The translations under genes and the position numbers were made by a program. Of a stretch of DNA of 64,000 bases, positions 44,891 to 55,094 are shown in pieces. The stretch's first letter is position 1; every line of letters begins with the position of its first letter. The notes beneath the pieces are model-generated. The model was not told the origin of the DNA. It saw nothing but the letters and a program-made list of their open reading frames with translations, and made no database searches. Source of the DNA: Pseudoduganella umbonata (GTDB lineage Bacteria > Pseudomonadota > Gammaproteobacteria > Burkholderiales > Burkholderiaceae_D); assembly GCF_014192225.1 (NCBI RefSeq), contig NZ_JACHXS010000001.1, positions 62,001 through 126,000 of the forward strand, read 5' to 3'.

Positions 44891-45451
44891 ATGACCACCA
44901 ATCTCATTCACCGCCCCGGCGCGTCCGGGGCCGGCCAGGAAGGCGACACGATGCTCGCTTCGTCGGCCAGGTCCGGCCCGTATGCGGAAGCGATCCACGA
45001 GGCCGACGGGCGGGCCGTCCAGCAGCTGTTCGGTGCCGCCGCCGATGGCGGGGGACCGCGCCAGGACGCCGGGTCGGGCAGCGGCCGCGGCGCGCCGTTC
45101 GGTATCAGCGAGCAGGAAGTGGACAAGGAAGCGGTGCGCCAGGTCATGGCAGCCGGGATGCCGGAGCCGGAACTGAGCGGCACGGGCTTCACGTACCGCC
45201 ATAACTGGGGACCGCGGCGCGGCCAGTGGACGCTGCGCCTGAACTGGGGTTCCGTCAATCCGCGCTCGCGCATCCTGGTCTCGATCGGCGAAGGCACGCC
45301 GGCGGGGCCGGACGCCGGCAAGTTCCTGGGCTCGGCCCGGTACACCGTGCATAACGTGGCGCCGCGCGCGGGTGGCGTCGACATCTGGGTCAATATCGAG
45401 TGGGGTGCGGACATCCTGCTGTTCGCCGACTACATGGTGGTCAATCCGTAA
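44891..45451 (+). CDS. Unrecognised protein with a domain shared with the next gene
   Basis: The protein has 186 aa from ATG 44891 (AAGGAGA upstream). The first 90 residues are Gly/Ala/Ser-rich and look disordered. Residues 95-186 form a domain I do not recognise: LSGTGFTYRHNWGPRRGQWT, LNWGSVNPRSRILVSIGEG, DAGKFLGSARYTVHNVAPR and GGVDIWVNIEWG, ending DYMVVNP. The next gene has the same domain at about 70 percent identity by eye. Trp and Gly content suggests a beta-sandwich. There is no signal peptide or membrane segment. Confidence 0.7.
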   Translation: MTTNLIHRPGASGAGQEGDTMLASSARSGPYAEAIHEADGRAVQQLFGAAADGGGPRQDAGSGSGRGAPFGISEQEVDKEAVRQVMAAGMPEPELSGTGFTYRHNWGPRRGQWTLRLNWGSVNPRSRILVSIGEGTPAGPDAGKFLGSARYTVHNVAPRAGGVDIWVNIEWGADILLFADYMVVNP

Positions 45452-45486
45452 GCACAACATGCACACGCGTGCAAAGGAGATCGGCC

Positions 45487-47130
45487 ATGTCGTCAGATAA
45501 CGTTATCGAAAACGATCCGGTGGAAGACACCGCCGGGTTGCGCAGCGAGAAGACGGGTACCCACCCGAACCGGAGTGCCGGGAAACCGGTCAACGAAGAA
45601 CGTGCCGGGGCGGGCGCGCCGTCGCCCGCGCTGAGCGGAACGGGCTTCAGCTATCGCCACGACTGGGGCCCCCGTCGCGGCCAGTGGACGCTGCGGCTCA
45701 ACTGGCCGGCCGTCGGCCCGCAGTCCCACGTGTTCGTGTCGATCGGCGAGGGCGCGGCCGGCGGGCCGGATGCGGGCAAGTTCCTCGGCGCGGCGCGCTA
45801 CACGCTGCACAACGTCGCGCCGCGTCCCGGCGGTGTCGACATCTGGGTCAACGTCGACTGGAGCGCGGACATTCCGCTGTACGTCGACTACCTGGTGGTC
45901 AATCCGCCGTTCCTGGGCACCAGGACGGTGAGCGTGACGGTGCACCGCCACAGCGCCGTCGCGCTGACGGATGCCGAAGCGGATCGCATCCTGCGCGACA
46001 TGGGCACCGTGCTGCAGGGCGCCGATTCGGGCAGCGATATCGCGACCCGGGTGCAGTTCGTCCGCAACGGGCCGGTGCGGCTGCTGCCCGCCACCGTGCC
46101 CGCCACGATCCAGACAGAGGCCGAGTGGAATACGCTGATGGGCGCCGGCACCGGCATCAAGGTCGTGCAGGCGATCCGCTGGTGCGGCGGACCTGGCGGC
46201 TCGATCATCGGCTGCGCTCCCGTCGGCAACGCGGTCACCAACTTGGCCGTGGTGCGCTTCACCGCCAACCAGGAAGGCATCCTGTGGGTGCACGAGTATG
46301 GCCACAACGCGGGCAACGGCCACCGCACGGATGACGCGAGGGCTGTCATGTTCCCCAGCATCGGTGCCGATCACAACGTCGTCGACGCCACCGAGTCGGG
46401 CCGCTACCTGGCCGGTCCGCTGGCCGGCACCGGCGCGCTGATGGCGGCGGGCGGCTGCTCGTGCCAGGGCCCGGCGTTCCAGCCGCCGGCCGACGTGCGG
46501 GCGTTCGTCTCGCAGCACTGGATCGAAGGCATTCCCTATGGCGCCGCTTCGCAGTACAAGGAGGACGATGCGCGCAAGCTGCTCGAATGGCTGGTCCAGG
46601 AGCCCGACAGGCACGAGGAATTCCTGCCGGAGATCGTCACCACGCTGTGCTTCATCGGCAGCGAGATCGCCGTGCAGCCGCTGATCGACTTCGTCGAAAG
46701 CCGGCACGCCGGGCAGGCGGCTTTCAATGCGAAGAATGCCGCGCTGATCCACCTCGGCGACCTGGTCAACGCTTCCGGCAGCCGGGCCGCACTGGACTTC
46801 CTGGTCGCCGTGGCCAGCGACATGGACAAGGCAAAGATGCTTGCGTCGCCCCAGGCATCGGCGGCGGCGGTCGATGCGACGATTGCCGGCGCTGCCGTGC
46901 CGACCGTCGAGGCGCTGGGAGCCGAACTGGCGGTGTCGGCCACGTTCGGGCTGTCGCTGGCGGGCCGGCCGGAAGCGGAGCAGGCGCTTGGCCGCCTCAG
47001 GAGCCATCCGGATGCCTATGCTGCCGTCAACCAGGCGGCGGTCGAGGCGGTGGAACTGGCCCGGACGGTGCGCGCCCGCGGCCAGAAGGAGTACTACCGG
47101 CTGAAGGCGGAACACGGCAGCGGGCGCTAG
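45487..47130 (+). CDS. Putative metzincin-like protease fused to the shared domain and a helical-repeat tail
   Basis: The protein has 547 aa. Residues 48-138 repeat the domain of the preceding gene (LSGTGFSYRHDWGPRRGQWT, HNVAPRPGGVDIWVNVDW, DYLVVNP). Residues 140-330 hold a zinc protease pattern: HEYGHNAGNGH (HExxHxxGxxH) followed by a possible Met-turn at VMFPS. Residues 370-547 look like alpha-helical HEAT-type repeats (LLEWLVQEPDRHEEF, PLIDFVESRHAGQAAFNAKNAAL). No signal peptide is seen, so export would need another route. Substrate unknown; the protease call rests on the motif. Confidence 0.65.
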   Translation: MSSDNVIENDPVEDTAGLRSEKTGTHPNRSAGKPVNEERAGAGAPSPALSGTGFSYRHDWGPRRGQWTLRLNWPAVGPQSHVFVSIGEGAAGGPDAGKFLGAARYTLHNVAPRPGGVDIWVNVDWSADIPLYVDYLVVNPPFLGTRTVSVTVHRHSAVALTDAEADRILRDMGTVLQGADSGSDIATRVQFVRNGPVRLLPATVPATIQTEAEWNTLMGAGTGIKVVQAIRWCGGPGGSIIGCAPVGNAVTNLAVVRFTANQEGILWVHEYGHNAGNGHRTDDARAVMFPSIGADHNVVDATESGRYLAGPLAGTGALMAAGGCSCQGPAFQPPADVRAFVSQHWIEGIPYGAASQYKEDDARKLLEWLVQEPDRHEEFLPEIVTTLCFIGSEIAVQPLIDFVESRHAGQAAFNAKNAALIHLGDLVNASGSRAALDFLVAVASDMDKAKMLASPQASAAAVDATIAGAAVPTVEALGAELAVSATFGLSLAGRPEAEQALGRLRSHPDAYAAVNQAAVEAVELARTVRARGQKEYYRLKAEHGSGR

Positions 47131-47193
47131 TGTCCGCGTAACGCAACAGCGGCAAGCATGTGCCGGCGGCACCCCCGCCGGCTGTCACGCCGC

Positions 47194-47223
47194 CTGCTGT
47201 TACTCCACCTGCTGTTACTCCAC
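47194..47223 (-). repeat. 15-bp tandem duplication carrying the AraC gene stop
   Basis: Read on the minus strand, GTGGAGTAACAGCAG occurs twice in a row, at 47223-47209 and 47208-47194. The first TAA is the stop of the AraC-type gene and the second a copy in the same frame. Confidence 0.75.
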
Positions 47224-48117
47224 CATGCTGGCCGGCTGCGCGGCGCCGTTGCGCGACTGTTCGCGGTAGGCCTTCGGCGTCAGGCCGACGCGCTTGCGGA
47301 ACAGCCGGCTGAAGTAGGCCGGGTCCTGGAAGCCCAGTTCGTAGCCGATGGTCGCGATCGGGGTCGGCACGTAGGTCAGCTTGCGGCAGGCTTCCAGCAT
47401 CAGGCGGTCCTGGGCCATTTCAAAGGCCGACTTGCCGGCCAGTTTCACGCACAGGCGGTTCAGCCGCACCGGCGTCAGGCGCAGCTCTTCCGCGTACCGG
47501 CCCACCAGCCACTGTTCGCGGAAATGTTCCTCGACCAGCGCGCGGAAGCGGCTGAACAGTTCGAACTCGACATGGCCGGACTGGTCGGCCATGCGCCGCT
47601 CCGTTTCCAGCCGCACCAGCAGCAGCAGCACGCTGCGCGCCAGCCACTCGACCATCAGCGCCTGACCGTAGCGCGGACCGGCGGCCTCCTGTATCAGCTG
47701 GTGCAGCAGCGCGCCCAGGCGGTCCCGCACGATGGCATTCTCATGCAGCCGCAGCGCCTGCGGGCGCAGGAACAGCGGCGCGAACAGGTCGACCGACAGC
47801 ACCACGTTCTGGTCCATCGTCAGCACGTAGCCCTGCGCTTCCTGGGAAAAATCAAATGCGTGCACGACGCTGGGGTGGATCGTGATGACGGTCGGCCCAT
47901 CGCATTCCCACAGCATGTTTTCCACCTGCGCGCTGACATGGCCGGCCATCAGGAACAGTACCTGGAACAGCCCGCAGTGCGTGTGCGGGCCGATGTGCCA
48001 GTCGTGCAGGCGGCTGCGCGTTTCGATCAGCTCGATATGCACGAACTCGGCATTGTCGATCGGCGTATTCTCGCCATACAGCGCGAAGCGGGGAATTTCG
48101 TTGGGCAGGGTCTTCAT
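47215..48117 (-). CDS. AraC family regulator, probable activator of pobA
   Basis: The protein has 300 aa. The N-terminal half is a cupin sensor (WHIGPHTHCGLFQVLFLMAG) and the C-terminal 100 residues are two helix-turn-helix motifs (YAEELRLTPVRLNRLCVKLAG; IATIGYELGFQDPAYFSRLFRKRVGLTP). It is divergent from pobA across 156 bp, the arrangement of PobC/PobR-type AraC activators of 4-hydroxybenzoate hydroxylase. Start ATG 48117. No clear operator repeat was found in the gap. Confidence 0.85.
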   Translation of the reverse strand: MKTLPNEIPRFALYGENTPIDNAEFVHIELIETRSRLHDWHIGPHTHCGLFQVLFLMAGHVSAQVENMLWECDGPTVITIHPSVVHAFDFSQEAQGYVLTMDQNVVLSVDLFAPLFLRPQALRLHENAIVRDRLGALLHQLIQEAAGPRYGQALMVEWLARSVLLLLVRLETERRMADQSGHVEFELFSRFRALVEEHFREQWLVGRYAEELRLTPVRLNRLCVKLAGKSAFEMAQDRLMLEACRKLTYVPTPIATIGYELGFQDPAYFSRLFRKRVGLTPKAYREQSRNGAAQPASMVE

Positions 48118-48174
48118 GATGCGCGGAATCTGTGATGCACGGGATTTGTGACGCTCAGGACAAGGCGTTTGTAA

Positions 48175-49440
<1,266 letters not shown>

Positions 49441-49463
49441 GGCACACGCCGGAACGAGTTTGT

Positions 49464-49504
49464 AAAAAAAGCCCTGTAGCGCATTGGCGTTGCAGGGCTT
49501 TTTT
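49464..49504 (+). terminator. Bidirectional intrinsic terminator after pobA
   Basis: AAAAAAAGCCCTG (49464-49476) and CAGGGCTTTTTT (49493-49504) form a GC stem extended by A-T pairs, with a 16-nt loop. It ends pobA transcription and could also act on the opposite strand. Confidence 0.88.
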
Positions 49505-49548
49505 CAGTGACGCATCCTTGGAATCCGATGCGTCGAGCGGCGCTTGCG

Positions 49549-49663
49549 TTCCGGTGTCGGACACCGGCTGGTTGGTGTCGGACACCGGTTTTCCGCGGCG
49601 TTCATGACTTCTGTGCTTGAAAACCGGTGTCCGACACCTGGAAAGCGGTGTCCGACACCGGAA
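49549..49663. repeat. Dispersed GGTGTCNGACACC element, copy 4 (complete hairpin)
   Basis: GGTGTCGGACACC occurs at 49553 and 49574, and its complement GGTGTCCGACACC at 49626 and 49647. The arms 49549-49593 and 49619-49663 pair over most of 45 bp around a 25-nt loop, and each 13-bp motif is itself a small dyad. It lies between pobA and a convergent MFS gene. Confidence 0.85.
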
Positions 49664-49727
49664 CGCTGCTGCCTGCGACTGCATCGGACATCGCTGGCTG
49701 AACGGCATCAGGGCGGCTTCCTGTCCT

Positions 49728-51104
49728 TCACGCCGCCTGCTCGTGATGCCGGCCCTTCACCGGCGCGGCACTGGCCTTGCGCAGCCGCAGGTACTCGTCC
49801 TTCGGCATCGGCACGGCGTCCGGATTGCCCAGGTCTTCCATCCTGACCCGGTAGGTCTCGCGGGCCGACATGGCGGCCAGCGCGGCGATGACGGTGACGC
49901 CGAACGTGATTGCGCCGATCTTCAGCGGAATATCGTTGGCGCCGGGCGGTGCCACGAAGGCGAAGACGGCCGGCAGCATCGCGCTGACCAGCGTGCCGAG
50001 ATTCTGCGAGATGGCCATCGCCGAGACGCGCGTGCGGGTCGGGAACAGCTCCGGGTAGAAGCTGGGGAACACGGCGTTGTAGCCCTGGTAGACAATGCCC
50101 CACATCAGCAGCGACATGGCGATCGCCAGCGGCACGTTGTGGATGCTGATCGCATACAGGTAGACGAACGACAGCAGGCCGGAAAGCAGGGCGCCGACGA
50201 CGATCGGCGGCTTGCGCCCGACCTTGTCGGCCAGCGTGCCGACCAGCGGGATCACGAGCACGGCCAGGCAGTTGCCCAGCACGGGAATCCACAGGTACAC
50301 GTCCTTCGAGAAGCCGATGCCATAGCCGGCCTGCACCGCGTAGGCGGCGCCGAAGACCGACGTCACCACCGGGATCACGTTCATGAAGGCCATGCACACC
50401 ACGCGCAGCATGTCGCGCCAGCTTTCGGTGACCGCCTGGACCATCGGCGCCTTGGCGCGCTGGTTCTCCTGCGCGAACGCCGGCGTCTCGTGCACGTTGC
50501 GGCGGATCAGGTAGCCGGCCAGGATGACGAAGGCGCTGAGCAGGAACGGAATGCGCCAGCCCCAGGAGATGAACTGCTCCTCGGGCATGAAGTGGGCCAG
50601 TGGCAGGAACACGGCGGCGGCGAGGATCTGGCCGGCCTGCACGCCCTGCAGCGTGAAGCTGGCATAGAAGCCGCGGCGGCCGAACGGCGCATGCTCGAGG
50701 ATCATCGAGCTGGCGCCGGAAATCTCGCCGGCCACGGCGAAGCCCTGCACCAGCCGCAGCACCACCAGCATGGCCGGCGCCAGCACGCCCACCTGTTCAT
50801 AGGTGGGCAGCAGGCCGACGGCCATCGTCGAGATCCCCATCAGGAACATGCACATCAGCAGCACGTACTTGCGGCCGCGCGTGTCGCCCCAGTGGCCCAG
50901 CATGAACGCGCCGATCGGGCGCGCGATGTAGCCCACGCCGTAGGTGGCCAGCGACGCGACGATCGCCGTCTTCGGATCGGTGGACGGGAAGAAGATCTGC
51001 GGGAACACCAGCGTGGCGGCGGTGGCATAGATGAAGAAGTCGTAGTACTCCAGCACCGAGCCGATCCAGCCGCTCAGCGTGGCTTTGCGGGCTTGCGATT
51101 TCAT
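49728..51104 (-). CDS. MFS transporter, metabolite:H+ symporter type, probably for shikimate/quinate
   Basis: The protein has 458 aa and twelve membrane segments. MHS-family motifs are LEYYDFFIYATAATLVFP, FMLGHWGDTRGRKYVLL (cytoplasmic loop 2-3) and RLVQGFAVAGEISGAS. ShiA (shikimate) and other small-acid symporters belong here. It lies beyond a porin and the quinate/shikimate genes on the same strand, so uptake of a hydroaromatic acid is likely. Downstream it faces the repeat element after pobA. Confidence 0.85.
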   Translation of the reverse strand: MKSQARKATLSGWIGSVLEYYDFFIYATAATLVFPQIFFPSTDPKTAIVASLATYGVGYIARPIGAFMLGHWGDTRGRKYVLLMCMFLMGISTMAVGLLPTYEQVGVLAPAMLVVLRLVQGFAVAGEISGASSMILEHAPFGRRGFYASFTLQGVQAGQILAAAVFLPLAHFMPEEQFISWGWRIPFLLSAFVILAGYLIRRNVHETPAFAQENQRAKAPMVQAVTESWRDMLRVVCMAFMNVIPVVTSVFGAAYAVQAGYGIGFSKDVYLWIPVLGNCLAVLVIPLVGTLADKVGRKPPIVVGALLSGLLSFVYLYAISIHNVPLAIAMSLLMWGIVYQGYNAVFPSFYPELFPTRTRVSAMAISQNLGTLVSAMLPAVFAFVAPPGANDIPLKIGAITFGVTVIAALAAMSARETYRVRMEDLGNPDAVPMPKDEYLRLRKASAAPVKGRHHEQAA

Positions 51105-51230
51105 GGCTGCCCTCCGTGGGTCCGGGCATTCTGCGTGTTCAAGGCTGTCGACATATCATCTCCGAGTATAGTTTGCGCCCCGAGGCGCGTTGTGGAAAAC
51201 GTTCTCTTGGTGGAACTGGATGTGAAAAAA

Positions 51231-51291
51231 GGTGGTTAGAAGCGCGGGTGGCCAGAAGCGAAAGTGGCCATAACCGACGGTGGTCAGAACC
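51231..51291 (-). repeat. Four 16-bp units spanning the end of the porin gene
   Basis: On the minus strand the units are GGTTCTGACCACCGTC, GGTTATGGCCACTTTC, GCTTCTGGCCACCCGC and GCTTCTAACCACC. The first contains the porin stop TGA and the last a TAA. It is another 3'-end tandem duplication that includes the stop. Confidence 0.7.
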
Positions 51292-52441
51292 TGTGCAAAA
51301 TGCCCAGCTGCAGGCCGGTCAGGCGGCGGCCGTTGACGTCGTCGCCGGCCAGGTTGGCCGACGGTCCCGCCGAACTGCTGAAGCGGAAGCCGGCGGCCGG
51401 ATCGTTCTTCAGCCAGGCGGCGAACCCGTACAGCAAGGTGCGCCGCGACAGGTCGTAGTAGCCGCCCACGCTGGCGCCGCGAGCGCCGCCCTGCGCGGCG
51501 CTGCCGAGCGTAACTCCATCCGACCTGGCTCCGTCCGACCTGGCGTCGATCACGCCGTACAGCGCGCCCACGCGCAGCCGCGCATCGATGCGGTAGTCGG
51601 CCGACACCTGCCAGATGTGGTAGTAGCGCCCGGCGTTCAGGTCGGTGCCGGGGAAGTGGTTGTTCGGCGTCGACACGTTGCTGAGGATCGTGCCGGCGTT
51701 GTTGCCGTTGGCATTCGCCGTCGAGTTATTGCTGCGCACGAATGCCGCGTACAGCGTGCCCTGGCCGTAGCGGTAGTTGGCATAAAGGTTGTGGTAGCGG
51801 ATCTTCTCGCGCACCGTGGCCGTGGCGTCGTTCGGGCTGGCCTGCAGGCCCACGTAGCCGAAGCGGAATGGCGCGCGCGTGTAGTCCAGCGCCAGCTGCC
51901 AGATCGGATGATTGCCGCGGGCGGTGCCACCGTTTTCCGGCAGCGCGTAGTGCACCGTCGCTTCCACGCCGCCGATGCGCGGCGAGCGCCAGGACAGGTC
52001 GTTGTCGTAGCGCGAAGGAATGCCGAACGAGTTGATGACGGAGCCGAACGTGGTGCGCTCCGTGTAGTCGATGGCGCCGCCGATCATGAAGATCTCGGTG
52101 TTCTGCCGGCCGGCGCGCAATTCGCCGGCCTTGGTGGCCAGGCCGATCCAGGACTGGCGGTCGAACAGCCGGCTGCTGTCGGCGGCGGTGCCGGAATCGG
52201 CGTTCAGGCCCAGCTCCAGCAGGTACTTCAGCTGCAGGCCGCCGCCGAGGTCCTCGGCACCGCGCACGCCGAGGCGGCTGCGCAGAATCGCGCCGTCGTT
52301 CAGGCCCGTGACATGCGCGCCGCTGCTGCTGCGCACGTAACCGATGTACTCGTCGAAGTTGCCGTACAGCGTGACGCCTTGCGCGGCCGCGAAGGCAGGG
52401 CAGGCAACGGCCACGCAGGCGAACAGGTATTTCACTTTCAT
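51284..52441 (-). CDS. Beta-proteobacterial porin, second copy
   Basis: The product has 385 aa with signal peptide ending AFAAAQ. It has the porin-4 start GVTLYGNFDEYIGYVR, then SRLGVRGAEDLGGGLQLKYLLE and LRAGRQNTEIFMIGG, and ends in Phe (ILHRF). It lies between two MFS genes in the quinate/shikimate group and probably admits hydroaromatic acids through the outer membrane. It is only distantly similar to the porin at 26874. Confidence 0.9.
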   Translation of the reverse strand: MKVKYLFACVAVACPAFAAAQGVTLYGNFDEYIGYVRSSSGAHVTGLNDGAILRSRLGVRGAEDLGGGLQLKYLLELGLNADSGTAADSSRLFDRQSWIGLATKAGELRAGRQNTEIFMIGGAIDYTERTTFGSVINSFGIPSRYDNDLSWRSPRIGGVEATVHYALPENGGTARGNHPIWQLALDYTRAPFRFGYVGLQASPNDATATVREKIRYHNLYANYRYGQGTLYAAFVRSNNSTANANGNNAGTILSNVSTPNNHFPGTDLNAGRYYHIWQVSADYRIDARLRVGALYGVIDARSDGARSDGVTLGSAAQGGARGASVGGYYDLSRRTLLYGFAAWLKNDPAAGFRFSSSAGPSANLAGDDVNGRRLTGLQLGILHRF

Positions 52442-52470
52442 AGGTCTCCTTGGTTTTATTTGAACTGGAT

Positions 52471-52526
52471 GTTCTGCATTACTTGTTCTGGACTACGGGT
52501 TCTGGACTACAGGTTCTGGATTACAG
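52471..52526 (-). repeat. Four 14-bp units carrying the stop of the MFS gene
   Basis: On the plus strand the units are GTTCTGCATTACTT, GTTCTGGACTACGG, GTTCTGGACTACAG and GTTCTGGATTACAG. Read on the minus strand each holds one stop (TAA, TAG, TAG, TAA from the gene outward), and a 14-bp period puts them in all three frames. The first is the true stop at 52521-52523. Confidence 0.85.
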
Positions 52527-53720
52527 GTTCCGATTGGCGGCGTGTCCGGGCAGCGCTCTCTCGCGGCAGGCGAACGGCACGCACACCAGGGCGACCACCG
52601 CCAGCAGTGCCGTGATGCAGCCCATCGCCGCCACCAGCGTGTCCGATGCGGCGGCGCCGCTGGCGGTGGCCAGCTGGCCGCTGACGAAGCCGGTGCCCGT
52701 CAGCACGAAGCCGGAGACGGCCGCTGCGCGTCCGGCATGGGCCGGGAACGGCGCCACGGCGCCGGCCTGGCCGCACGGGTTGTGGAAACCGTGCCCCAGC
52801 ATGTACACGCATTGCGGAATCACCAGCGCCCACACGGTGTGCACGCCGCCATGCCACAGCAGCACCTGGCCGCCGCCGCCGAGCAGCGACAGGCAGGCGC
52901 CCAGCCGCACCACGCCGGGCACGCTCCAGTGCCGCAGCAGCCGGCCGCACAGCACGGTGCCGAGCAGGAAGGCCAGCGAGCACAGGGCCGGCAGCGCGCC
53001 GTAGGCCATGCGCGACATGCCGAATTCGCCGATGAAGACGAAGGGCGACAGGATCAGGAAGCACAGCGCGCCCGAGAACGACAGGCCGGCCAGCAGAGCG
53101 CAGGCGACGAACTGGGGATGCGACAGGAAGGTCCACAGCCCCGCGCGGGCGGGCGATTCCGGCCGGCGCCAGGTTTCGCGGTAGCCGGTGTACACGGCCA
53201 GCCAGGCCAGCACGCCGAAACCGGCCACCATGGCCAGCGTGGCCTGCCAGCCCAGGTACTGGGCGGCGACACCGCCCGCCAGCGGGCAGGCCACGCCGAT
53301 CGCGCTCTGCCCCGTCAGGCTGCGCGCCATGATGCGCATGCCGGCCGGGCCGGCGTGCTGGTCGCGGATGATGGCGCGCGCGGCGATCACCGCGGCCGCC
53401 GTGGCCACGCCCTGCACGGCGCGCGCGGCCAGCAATTGCGGCAGTGCCGTGGCCAGCGTGCCCGCCAGCGCGGCCAGCACGTACAGCGCCAGACCCCACA
53501 GCAGTACGCGGCGCCGGCCGTAATGGTCGACCAGCGGCCCGGCCGCCAGTTGCGCGATGCCGAACGCGAGGATGAATACCGTCAATGTCGCCTGCACCTG
53601 TCCCGCCCCCTTGCCGAGGCTTGCGGCGATGTGCGGCAGGGCGGGCAGGTACAGGTCGGTCGCGACCGGCTGCGCCGCCAGCAGCAGCATCAGGGCAACG
53701 GACAGCGGCGCGCGCGGCAT
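52521..53720 (-). CDS. MFS transporter, Bcr/CflA type
   Basis: The protein has 399 aa with twelve membrane segments. It starts LLAAQPVATDLYLPALPHIAASL, the Bcr/CflA drug-exporter pattern (the TDLYLPALP motif), followed by GPLVDHYGRRRVLLWG in the first loop. In this operon, right after aroQ with only a 2-bp gap, export of an aromatic intermediate or uptake of a hydroaromatic acid are both possible. Confidence 0.82.
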   Translation of the reverse strand: MPRAPLSVALMLLLAAQPVATDLYLPALPHIAASLGKGAGQVQATLTVFILAFGIAQLAAGPLVDHYGRRRVLLWGLALYVLAALAGTLATALPQLLAARAVQGVATAAAVIAARAIIRDQHAGPAGMRIMARSLTGQSAIGVACPLAGGVAAQYLGWQATLAMVAGFGVLAWLAVYTGYRETWRRPESPARAGLWTFLSHPQFVACALLAGLSFSGALCFLILSPFVFIGEFGMSRMAYGALPALCSLAFLLGTVLCGRLLRHWSVPGVVRLGACLSLLGGGGQVLLWHGGVHTVWALVIPQCVYMLGHGFHNPCGQAGAVAPFPAHAGRAAAVSGFVLTGTGFVSGQLATASGAAASDTLVAAMGCITALLAVVALVCVPFACRERALPGHAANRNL

Positions 53721-53722
53721 CG

Positions 53723-54193
53723 TCAGGCGTCCTGCGGACAGGCCAGGGCCAGGTGTTCGATCGCCAGCGCATAGCCGCGCACGCCCAGGCCGGCGATCAC
53801 GCCGATCGCCGCCGGGGCGATGAACGAGTGGTGCCGGAACGGCTCGCGGGCATGCACGTTCGAGATGTGCAGCTCGATCACGCGCACCGACGCGCCCTTG
53901 ATCGCGTCGTGCAGCGCCACCGACGTGTGCGTGTAGGCGCCGGCATTGAGCACCACGCCGGCCAGCGTGCCGGCCGCCTGCGCGGCACCCGCTTCATGCA
54001 GCGCGTCGAGCAGCACGCCTTCGTGGTTCGACTGGCGGAAGTCGAGCGCGAAGCCGCGCCTTGCGCAGGCCTCGCGGCACAGGCCTTCCACGTCGGCCAG
54101 CGTGTGCGCGCCGTAGATGCCCGGTTCGCGCTTGCCCAGCAGGTTCAGGTTCGGGCCGTTCAGCACCATGATCGATTTCATCGATTGTTCCAT
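53723..54193 (-). CDS. aroQ: 3-dehydroquinate dehydratase, type II
   Basis: The enzyme has 156 aa. Type II signatures are LNGPNLNLLGKREPGIYG (Tyr and Arg of the active site), FRQSNHEGVLLDALHEA, NAGAYTHTSVALHDAI and ELHISNVHAREPFRHHSF. It interconverts dehydroquinate and 3-dehydroshikimate. In this catabolic operon it serves quinate breakdown; an in-frame ATG at 54181 is an alternative start. Confidence 0.95.
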   Translation of the reverse strand: MEQSMKSIMVLNGPNLNLLGKREPGIYGAHTLADVEGLCREACARRGFALDFRQSNHEGVLLDALHEAGAAQAAGTLAGVVLNAGAYTHTSVALHDAIKGASVRVIELHISNVHAREPFRHHSFIAPAAIGVIAGLGVRGYALAIEHLALACPQDA

Positions 54194-54206
54194 CGGTCCG
54201 CGGTGC

Positions 54207-55094
54207 TCATGCCATGGCCGGGTGGCAGGGCGTGGCCTGGCGCACCGGCAGGCTGCGGCGCAGCACCTGGTCGGTCACCCACTTGGCGCCGGCGTGCGCG
54301 CGCCGGGCCACGAAAGCCTGGGGCAGCTGCACGTAATCGTCGTTGAACACCTCGAAGCTGTAGTCGCCCCGGTAGCCGGCGCGGTCGAGGCGGCGCAGCA
54401 TGTCCGACAGTTCCTTCGAATGCGCGCCTTCGCCGGGGAACACGCGCAGGTGGCGCGCCGTTTCCAGCCGCTCCTCGGCGCTGCGCAGGTCGCGCCACAT
54501 GTAGTCGGACAGCTGCACCAGTGCGATCTTGTCGCTGGGGATCTCGTCGAGCGCGTCGAGATCGGCGCCGTTGGCCAGCATGTGGTACGAGTCGAGGATC
54601 ACGCCGAGGTTGGCATGATCGGCCAGCGCGACCGCATCCCACGACTGCGTGTAGCCGTTCACGTGCCGGCCCCACGACAGCGCCTCGTAGCCGATCCGCA
54701 CGCCGAGCGGCACGGCCAGCGTGGCCAGCCTGGCCAGGTCGCGGGCGATGTGCGCCATGTCGCCGGTGGCGTGCTTGGACGTGCTGGAGCACACCATCAG
54801 CAGCGGCGCGCCGACCGCTCGCGCCACCAGCAGCATCTGCTTGGCGATCTCCAGCTTGTAGTCGTGCAGCGCGCCCGACAGGCCTTCGTAGTCGCGCATC
54901 ACCTGGATGCCGGTGACGCGCACGCCGCTGCTTTTCACCAGCGCCACCGCGGCTTCCAGGCCGCCCGGATAATTGGCCAGGTCGCGTGCCCACAGCATCA
55001 TCTGCGTGAAGCCGGCGGCGCGCGAGGCGGCCAGTTTCGATTCCAGCGATCCGCCCAGCGTGATCGTGTCCATGCCGAAGTTCGACAGATTCAT
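54207..55094 (-). CDS. 3-dehydroshikimate dehydratase-like TIM-barrel enzyme
   Basis: The protein has 295 aa of the AP-endonuclease-2 / sugar-phosphate isomerase TIM-barrel family. Metal-ligand blocks fit QsuB/QuiC-type dehydratases: VGVRIGYEALSWGRHVNGY-like (here GVRIGYEALSWGRHVN), LGVILDSYHMLANG, ALVQLSDYM and YSFEVFNDDY. It turns 3-dehydroshikimate into protocatechuate, linking quinate and shikimate to the pca genes. In Pseudomonas QuiC1 this domain is fused to a VOC/HPPD-like domain; here that part is a separate gene two places upstream. ATGA overlap with aroE. Confidence 0.87.
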   Translation of the reverse strand: MNLSNFGMDTITLGGSLESKLAASRAAGFTQMMLWARDLANYPGGLEAAVALVKSSGVRVTGIQVMRDYEGLSGALHDYKLEIAKQMLLVARAVGAPLLMVCSSTSKHATGDMAHIARDLARLATLAVPLGVRIGYEALSWGRHVNGYTQSWDAVALADHANLGVILDSYHMLANGADLDALDEIPSDKIALVQLSDYMWRDLRSAEERLETARHLRVFPGEGAHSKELSDMLRRLDRAGYRGDYSFEVFNDDYVQLPQAFVARRAHAGAKWVTDQVLRRSLPVRQATPCHPAMA

